NCBI GenBank assembly: GCA_021826485.1
Contig: JAKAZX010000097.1
Location: 1-11,149 of the forward strand
Length of the DNA: 11,149 bases
Source: Pseudomonadota bacterium
GTDB taxonomy: Bacteria > Pseudomonadota > Alphaproteobacteria > Acetobacterales > Acetobacteraceae
Reading direction: 5' to 3'
Shown here: positions 7,170-11,149 of the stretch, in pieces
Layout of the letters: each line of letters starts with the position of its first letter
Numbering within the stretch: the stretch's first letter is position 1
Made by a program: the position numbers and the translations under genes
Notes under the pieces: generated by a model
Told to the model about the DNA's origin: nothing
The model's input: only the letters and a program-made list of their open reading frames with translations
Databases searched by the model: none

Positions 7170-7996
7170 CGCTCGCCACGCGGGTTCAGCGCATCCCGCA
7201 ACCCGTCGCCGAGCAGGTTGAACCCGATGGCGGTGATGCCGATCGCCAACCCAGGCACGATGACGAGCCAGGGTGCGTCGTGCAGATAGCCGCGACCGTC
7301 GCTGACCATCAGGCCCCATTCCGAAGCCGGCGGCTGTGCCCCGACCCCGAGGAAGCTGAGCGTCGCCATCAGCATCACGGCGAAGGCGACGCGGATCGTA
7401 CTTTCCACGACCACCGGCGCGAGGGCATTGGGCAGCATCTCGGCGAACACGATCCTGAGCCCTGTCTCGCCTCGCGCGATCGCGGCAGCAACATAATCCT
7501 CCTGACGGACTGCAAGCGCTACGCTGCGGGTGATCCGTGCCATTCCGGGTGCGAAGGCAATGGCGATGGCCAGCAGGGCACCTCCCTCTCCTGCGCCGAG
7601 GGTGCTCGCGACCAGCAGCGCAATGAGCAGTCCGGGAATTGCCATCACTGCGTCGATGGTGCGCATGATCGCTTCGTCCCAGCGCCCGCCGGCAAAGGCC
7701 GCGAGCGTGCCGACGATCGCCCCGGCGAGGGTGCCGGCCAGCGTCGCCAGCAAGGCGGGCGGCACGGTGGCACGGGCGCCGTAGAGCAGGCGCGACATCT
7801 CATCGCGTCCGAGCTGGTCCGCGCCCAGCCAGTGGTGGGCGCCGGGCACGGCGAACCGGCCGAGGAAGTCCATCTGTTCCGGATCGTAGGGGGCGATCAG
7901 GGGGCCGAACAGACAGACCAGCGCGACGACAGCGAGGACCGCGGCCCCGAGCGCCCCCTGCGGCGTGCGCAGCAGCCGTCGCGTCACCTCAACCAT
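7166..7996 (-). CDS. DppC-type permease of peptide ABC importer
   Basis: Second transmembrane subunit of the importer, 276 residues, the usual size. After a first membrane segment (about 15-36) comes the DppC/OppC hallmark HHWLGADQLGRDEMSRLLYGAR (from about residue 54), then membrane segments about 81-104, 116-134, 138-156, 196-216 and 243-264. The cytoplasmic coupling loop (EAA type) is at about 168-190, with conserved Gly at 176 and MLPN at 187-190; it should dock on the ATPase. The C-terminus LLGDGLRDALNPR is typical. The ATG at 7996 overlaps the upstream permease by eight bases, with no separate ribosome binding site, so translation is probably coupled. Confidence 0.95.
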   Translation of the reverse strand: MVEVTRRLLRTPQGALGAAVLAVVALVCLFGPLIAPYDPEQMDFLGRFAVPGAHHWLGADQLGRDEMSRLLYGARATVPPALLATLAGTLAGAIVGTLAAFAGGRWDEAIMRTIDAVMAIPGLLIALLVASTLGAGEGGALLAIAIAFAPGMARITRSVALAVRQEDYVAAAIARGETGLRIVFAEMLPNALAPVVVESTIRVAFAVMLMATLSFLGVGAQPPASEWGLMVSDGRGYLHDAPWLVIVPGLAIGITAIGFNLLGDGLRDALNPRGER

Positions 7997-8936
7997 AGCG
8001 CAGACGCGGGTCCAGCACGGCGTAGGCGATGTCGGCGAGCAGATTCACGACCGCGTAGGTCGCCGCCATGATCAGTGCCCCGGCCTGGATCGCAGGCAGA
8101 TCGCGGTTCTGGATCGCGACGAGCAGCGCCCGGCCGATGCCCGGGATTGCGAAGATCTCCTCGACCACGATGATCCCGCCGAGGAGATAGCCGACATCGA
8201 GCGCGACGACGCTGATCACCGGCAGCAGCGCGTTGCGCATCACGTGGCGCAGCAGGACGGTCGGCGGCGCCAACCCCTTGAGGTCGGCGGCCAGGACATA
8301 GTCGCTGGCCAGCACGTCGATGGTCTCCGAGCGCATCATGCGCGACACATGCGCGATCAGCACCAGCGAAACGGTGAGCACCGGCGCCACCAGATGGCGG
8401 ATGCCGTCGAGAAGATGTTCGCTCGGCGGGACATAGCCGGTCGCCGGCAACCATTGCAGCCGATCCGCCAGCACGACGAGGACAAGGGTCGCGGTGACGA
8501 ACTCGGGCAATGAAATGCCGAGATAGGAGATCAGCCCGACGGCCAGGTCCAGGGCGCGCCCCTGGCGCAGGGCGGCCAGCACGCCGAGCGGGATGGCGAT
8601 GACGAGCATGAGCGAGAGCGAGCAGACCGCCAGCAGCAAGGAGCGCGACAGCGCCGTCAGCATGGTCGGGCCGACCGGGAGGCCGGTACGCATCGAGATG
8701 CCGAAGTCGCCCCGCAGCACTGCGGAGAACCAGTGCCAGAACTGCAGCCAGACCGGGTCGGCAAGGCCGAGCTTCGCGCGGAGTGCCGCGAGTGCCGCCG
8801 GTGTCGCATCCTGCCCCAGCATCGTCACGGCCGCATCCGCCGGCAGAATCTGGGTGATGGCGAACACCAGGATCGACACGACGAGCAGCGTGTAGGCCAT
8901 CAGCAGCAGGCGGCGCAGCAGCCAGGCGGGCGACAT
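7989..8936 (-). CDS. DppB-type permease of peptide ABC importer
   Basis: First transmembrane subunit of the importer, 315 residues. It shows the usual N-terminal anchor (about 9-30), the periplasmic stretch with LGLADP and GDFGISMRTG motifs (56-85), and further membrane segments at about 98-122, 132-158, 180-200, 236-258 and 284-306. The coupling loop is DYVLAADLKGLAPPTVLLRH (212-231) followed by RNALLPV. The ending with LADIAYAVLDPRLRYG is characteristic of DppB, OppB and GsiC. It starts 27 bases after the binding-protein stop, the only non-overlapping junction of the operon. No strong ribosome binding site is visible; the ATG at codon 13 is a less likely start because it would cut the first membrane segment. 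Confidence 0.95.
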   Translation of the reverse strand: MSPAWLLRRLLLMAYTLLVVSILVFAITQILPADAAVTMLGQDATPAALAALRAKLGLADPVWLQFWHWFSAVLRGDFGISMRTGLPVGPTMLTALSRSLLLAVCSLSLMLVIAIPLGVLAALRQGRALDLAVGLISYLGISLPEFVTATLVLVVLADRLQWLPATGYVPPSEHLLDGIRHLVAPVLTVSLVLIAHVSRMMRSETIDVLASDYVLAADLKGLAPPTVLLRHVMRNALLPVISVVALDVGYLLGGIIVVEEIFAIPGIGRALLVAIQNRDLPAIQAGALIMAATYAVVNLLADIAYAVLDPRLRYG

Positions 8937-8963
8937 CGCGCGTCCGTTCAGCCGGCGGGTGTG

Positions 8964-10514
8964 TCAGCCACGCCGCGGCGCCTTCGCCCCCAGCCAGAGC
9001 TGATCGAGCAGGAACACGGCGCCCCGCGGATGCAGCGCATATCCTTCGACATAGCTGCGCCGGGCGGCCAGCAGGTCGAAGAACACCGGGATCACCGAGG
9101 GCACTTCCTGGTTCATCAGCATCTGCGCCTGGCCATAGAGGTCCTTCCGCTGCGCCTCGTCGGTCGTGACCCGCGCCTTTGCGATCAGCGCATCGAATTT
9201 CGTGTTGTTCCAGCGTGTCTCGGGCCAGGCCGCGCTGGACGTGTAGAGCAGGGAGAAGATGGCATCGGCGGTCGCCTGCATGTTGTAGAAGCCGACGTAG
9301 AAATTGCCCTTCTTCCAGACCTGGGCGAGATAGGTCGCGTGCGGCATGGTCTGCACGGTGATCCGGAATCCGGCTTCCTTCGCCATCTCCCGCATGGCGA
9401 CCGCGAGCTGCGTGCGCGTGCCAGGATCGGTCGATGCGATCAGGGTGAGGTCGATGCCGTTCGGGTAGCCGGCCTCAGCCAGCAGCTTGCGTGCGGCCGG
9501 AATGTTGCGGCCCTTCAGGGGCAGGTCGCGGTAGAAGTGATAGGCGGGGCTCAGCGGCGTGTCGTTGCCCGGGGTGCCGTAGCCCTGCGCCACGAACCCG
9601 ACCATCGCCTGCCGATCGACGGTCAGCGCGAGCGCCTGGCGCACCCGCATGTCGTCGAACGGCTTGGCGTCGCACGCCATGTTGACATTGAGAAACTGGC
9701 CGGAGGGCACGCGCAGCGCCGTGACGCCGTCCGCCGTGCGGAGGCGGCCGAACTGCTGCGGCTGCACGCTGGCAATGAGGTCGATGTCCCCGGCGATCAG
9801 CGCCGATGCCTCGGCCGTGGGGTCCGGATAGACCAGCACCTCGACCCGGTCGACATGGGGACGCGACGGATCCCAGTAGTGCGGATTGCGCTCGACGACG
9901 ATCTGCCGCTCAGGCTCGAAAGATACCAGCTTGAAAGGGCCGGTGCCGTTGGCGCTGCGCGCCAGCACGCTCATATCGCCGCTTGCGATCGACGCAGGAA
10001 TGATCTTGGCGTTGGTGTAGGCGAGGGCAACCGGCAGGTCGGCATAGGCGCCGGTGAGATGGAACACCACCGTGGTTGTGTCCGCCGCAATGACGTCCTT
10101 GATCGGGCCGCAATTGCTGCGCGCTGCCGAACCGGTCTTCGGATCGAGCATCGTGTGGAAGCTGGCCTCGACATCCCTGGAAGTGCAGGGACTGCCGTCG
10201 TGAAACAACAGACCCGACCGCAGCTTGAACGTCCAGGTGGTGAGGTCCGGGTCGGCGCTCCAGCTCTCGGCGAGGTCGGGCTCGGCCGTCATGTCCGGCC
10301 GCAGCCGGGTCAGGCCGGAATACAGCAATTCGCTGACGAGATATTCCGGATTCACCCGCGTCAGCAGCGGATTCAGCACGCCCGCCGCCTGATCGACACT
10401 GACGCGCAGGGTGCCGCCGTTGACCGGCATCACCGTTGCCGCCCGCGTTCGCACCAGCGGCAGCGAGGCGCCAAGAGCGGCGGCGCCAGCCAGGATCGCC
10501 CGGCGTGTGGTCAT
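8964..10514 (-). CDS. Periplasmic solute-binding protein, family 5 (peptide/DppA-OppA type), Tat-like signal
   Basis: Captures the transported compound in the periplasm and delivers it to the two permeases. 516 residues, typical for SBP_bac_5. The N-terminus MTTRRAILAGAAALGAS carries a twin Arg (residues 4-5) followed by a hydrophobic stretch and a likely cleavage region near residues 24-27. This looks Tat-type, although the RR context lacks a full SRRxFLK. No lipobox Cys is seen. Family motifs: AESWSADPDLTTWTFKLRSG (82-101), FHDGSPCTSRDVEASF (104-119), NGTGPFKL (189-196), PHYWD (211-215), VRQALALTVDR (291-301) and ARKLLAEAGY (341-350). The ATG at 10514 overlaps the preceding M20 stop as ATGA and has its own ribosome binding site. 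A longer open reading to 10949 exists but its extra residues are out-of-frame shadow of the M20 gene. The ligand is unknown; di- or oligopeptides, glutathione, opines and other small solutes are all possible in this family. Confidence 0.95.
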   Translation of the reverse strand: MTTRRAILAGAAALGASLPLVRTRAATVMPVNGGTLRVSVDQAAGVLNPLLTRVNPEYLVSELLYSGLTRLRPDMTAEPDLAESWSADPDLTTWTFKLRSGLLFHDGSPCTSRDVEASFHTMLDPKTGSAARSNCGPIKDVIAADTTTVVFHLTGAYADLPVALAYTNAKIIPASIASGDMSVLARSANGTGPFKLVSFEPERQIVVERNPHYWDPSRPHVDRVEVLVYPDPTAEASALIAGDIDLIASVQPQQFGRLRTADGVTALRVPSGQFLNVNMACDAKPFDDMRVRQALALTVDRQAMVGFVAQGYGTPGNDTPLSPAYHFYRDLPLKGRNIPAARKLLAEAGYPNGIDLTLIASTDPGTRTQLAVAMREMAKEAGFRITVQTMPHATYLAQVWKKGNFYVGFYNMQATADAIFSLLYTSSAAWPETRWNNTKFDALIAKARVTTDEAQRKDLYGQAQMLMNQEVPSVIPVFFDLLAARRSYVEGYALHPRGAVFLLDQLWLGAKAPRRG

Positions 10515-11149
10515 GGCGTGTCTCCCGCAGGGATCGGGGTGTCGGCTAGGTAGGCGAGCAGGGCGCGTGCCAGGCCAACGACATCCTGGATGGTGGTGAA
10601 CTCGTCGGCGGCGTGGCTGCGGTTGTCCGGGCGCACCAGCCCGCCCAGCATGATCTCCGACAGCCCGGCCCGCTGCACGAACCCCATGTCGGAACTGGTG
10701 GAGGAGCCGTAGCGGACGAAGCTGTCCTCGGCCCAGCCGAACCCCCAACCCAGCGCCTGGCGCCAGCGTGGCCAGCAGCATCCGCCCTGGTCGGGGTCGG
10801 TGACGGGATCGAGCCGGCCGACCACCTGCGTAGCGAGGTCGAGGGCGCCACTGCGGTGCCGGGCCCGGCCGACTGCCGCGGTGATCTCGGCGAGCGCGGC
10901 GGCCATGGTCTCCTCCGGCATCACGCGGCGGTTCACCAGGATGCGGCATTGTCCCGGCAGCGCCGAACCCTTGGCGCCGCCGTGGACGGCAGCGATCGTG
11001 AGGCGGGCGGACAGCGTCCTGCCGCGGTGCGGCGGTGGCGGCAGGGCACTGACGCGTGCTTCGACATCGCGCTTCAATGCCATCAGCTCCGCCAGCACTG
11101 GCAGCGCTTCCTCCACCGCGTTCACCCCGTTCGGTCCGGGATCGCCGGA
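10511..11149 (-). CDS. M20-family metallohydrolase, C-terminal part (5' end beyond window)
   Basis: The last 212 codons of an M20-family peptidase/deacylase of the ArgE/DapE type, open to the right edge; the start and first catalytic half are outside. What is visible is the lid/dimerisation domain from its beginning (PGPNGVNAVEEA, with G-x-NA after the missing dimer-domain His region) to about residue 100 of the fragment, then the C-terminal catalytic part with GSSTSSDMGF and the NRSHAADEFTT motif. That motif keeps the metal-binding His that the other M20 protein of this operon lacks. The GTG at 11125 is an internal Val codon, not the start. It is the most upstream gene seen in the operon and ends in an ATGA overlap with the binding-protein gene. 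It probably removes an acyl group or terminal residue from the imported substrate; the exact reaction cannot be read from this half. Confidence 0.9.
   Translation of the reverse strand, partial: SGDPGPNGVNAVEEALPVLAELMALKRDVEARVSALPPPPHRGRTLSARLTIAAVHGGAKGSALPGQCRILVNRRVMPEETMAAALAEITAAVGRARHRSGALDLATQVVGRLDPVTDPDQGGCCWPRWRQALGWGFGWAEDSFVRYGSSTSSDMGFVQRAGLSEIMLGGLVRPDNRSHAADEFTTIQDVVGLARALLAYLADTPIPAGDTP
10521..10526 (-). promoter_or_regulatory. Ribosome binding site of the binding-protein gene
   Basis: GGGAGA on the minus strand lies six bases before the ATG at 10514, within the last codons of the upstream M20 gene. It supports the short start that keeps the signal peptide at the N-terminus, and allows the binding protein to be made independently of coupling. 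Confidence 0.65.

Noticed and set aside
5499..7289. 596-codon plus-strand open frame opposite the ATPase gene
   Set aside because: Antisense to a protein with two complete sets of ATPase motifs; no domain is recognised in the plus-strand reading.
8733..10553. 606-codon plus-strand open frame opposite the binding-protein gene
   Set aside because: Antisense to a clear family-5 binding protein; its residue composition is that of a shadow frame and it has no ribosome binding site.
8964..10949. Longer start for the binding protein at 10949
   Set aside because: The 145 extra residues are an out-of-frame reading of the M20 gene and would bury the signal peptide. The ATG at 10514 has a ribosome binding site and an ATGA overlap.

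Overview
The window reads as G+C-rich bacterial chromosome, by eye about two thirds G+C. Strong third-position G/C bias leaves long open frames on the opposite strand of real genes. The PAS-GGDEF-EAL architecture, the Tat-like signal peptide on a peptide-binding protein and the codon style suggest an Alphaproteobacterium (for example an acetic-acid-bacterium or sphingomonad relative). That placement is inference; no rRNA or other taxonomic marker is present. All eight genes are on the minus strand. I see no tRNA, rRNA, CRISPR array, insertion sequence or other mobile element.

Left part (1-2850): one large cytosolic cyclic-di-GMP enzyme with four PAS or PAS-like sensor modules, then GGDEF and EAL domains. 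It starts at a GTG at 2850 and runs off the left edge, lacking probably only a short C-terminal tail. Between it and the next gene lies a 391-base spacer (2851-3241) with two GC-rich hairpins and a good ribosome binding site, but no recognisable gene or classical terminator.

Right part (3242-11149): a tightly packed seven-gene transport and hydrolysis operon read right to left. In order of transcription it holds an M20-family metallohydrolase cut by the right edge, a family-5 periplasmic binding protein, a DppB-type permease, a DppC-type permease, a single-chain double-ATPase (DppD and DppF halves fused), a second M20-family protein and an M24 (pita-bread) family hydrolase. Five of the six junctions are 4- or 8-base overlaps (ATGA, GTGA, GTGA, ATGA and one 8-base overlap). 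The sixth is a 27-base gap. The promoter must lie beyond the right edge.

How it fits together: the binding protein captures an oligopeptide or peptide-like compound in the periplasm. The two permeases and the fused ATPase import it, and up to three amide or peptide hydrolases cut it in the cytoplasm. The most notable point is that two of these hydrolases carry altered metal sites. The middle M20 protein has lost exactly the ligands of metal site 2 while keeping those of site 1 and the general base. The M24 protein has replaced essentially all canonical metal ligands. This suggests a specialised, perhaps non-peptide, substrate. Nothing else in the window argues for a wholly new system.
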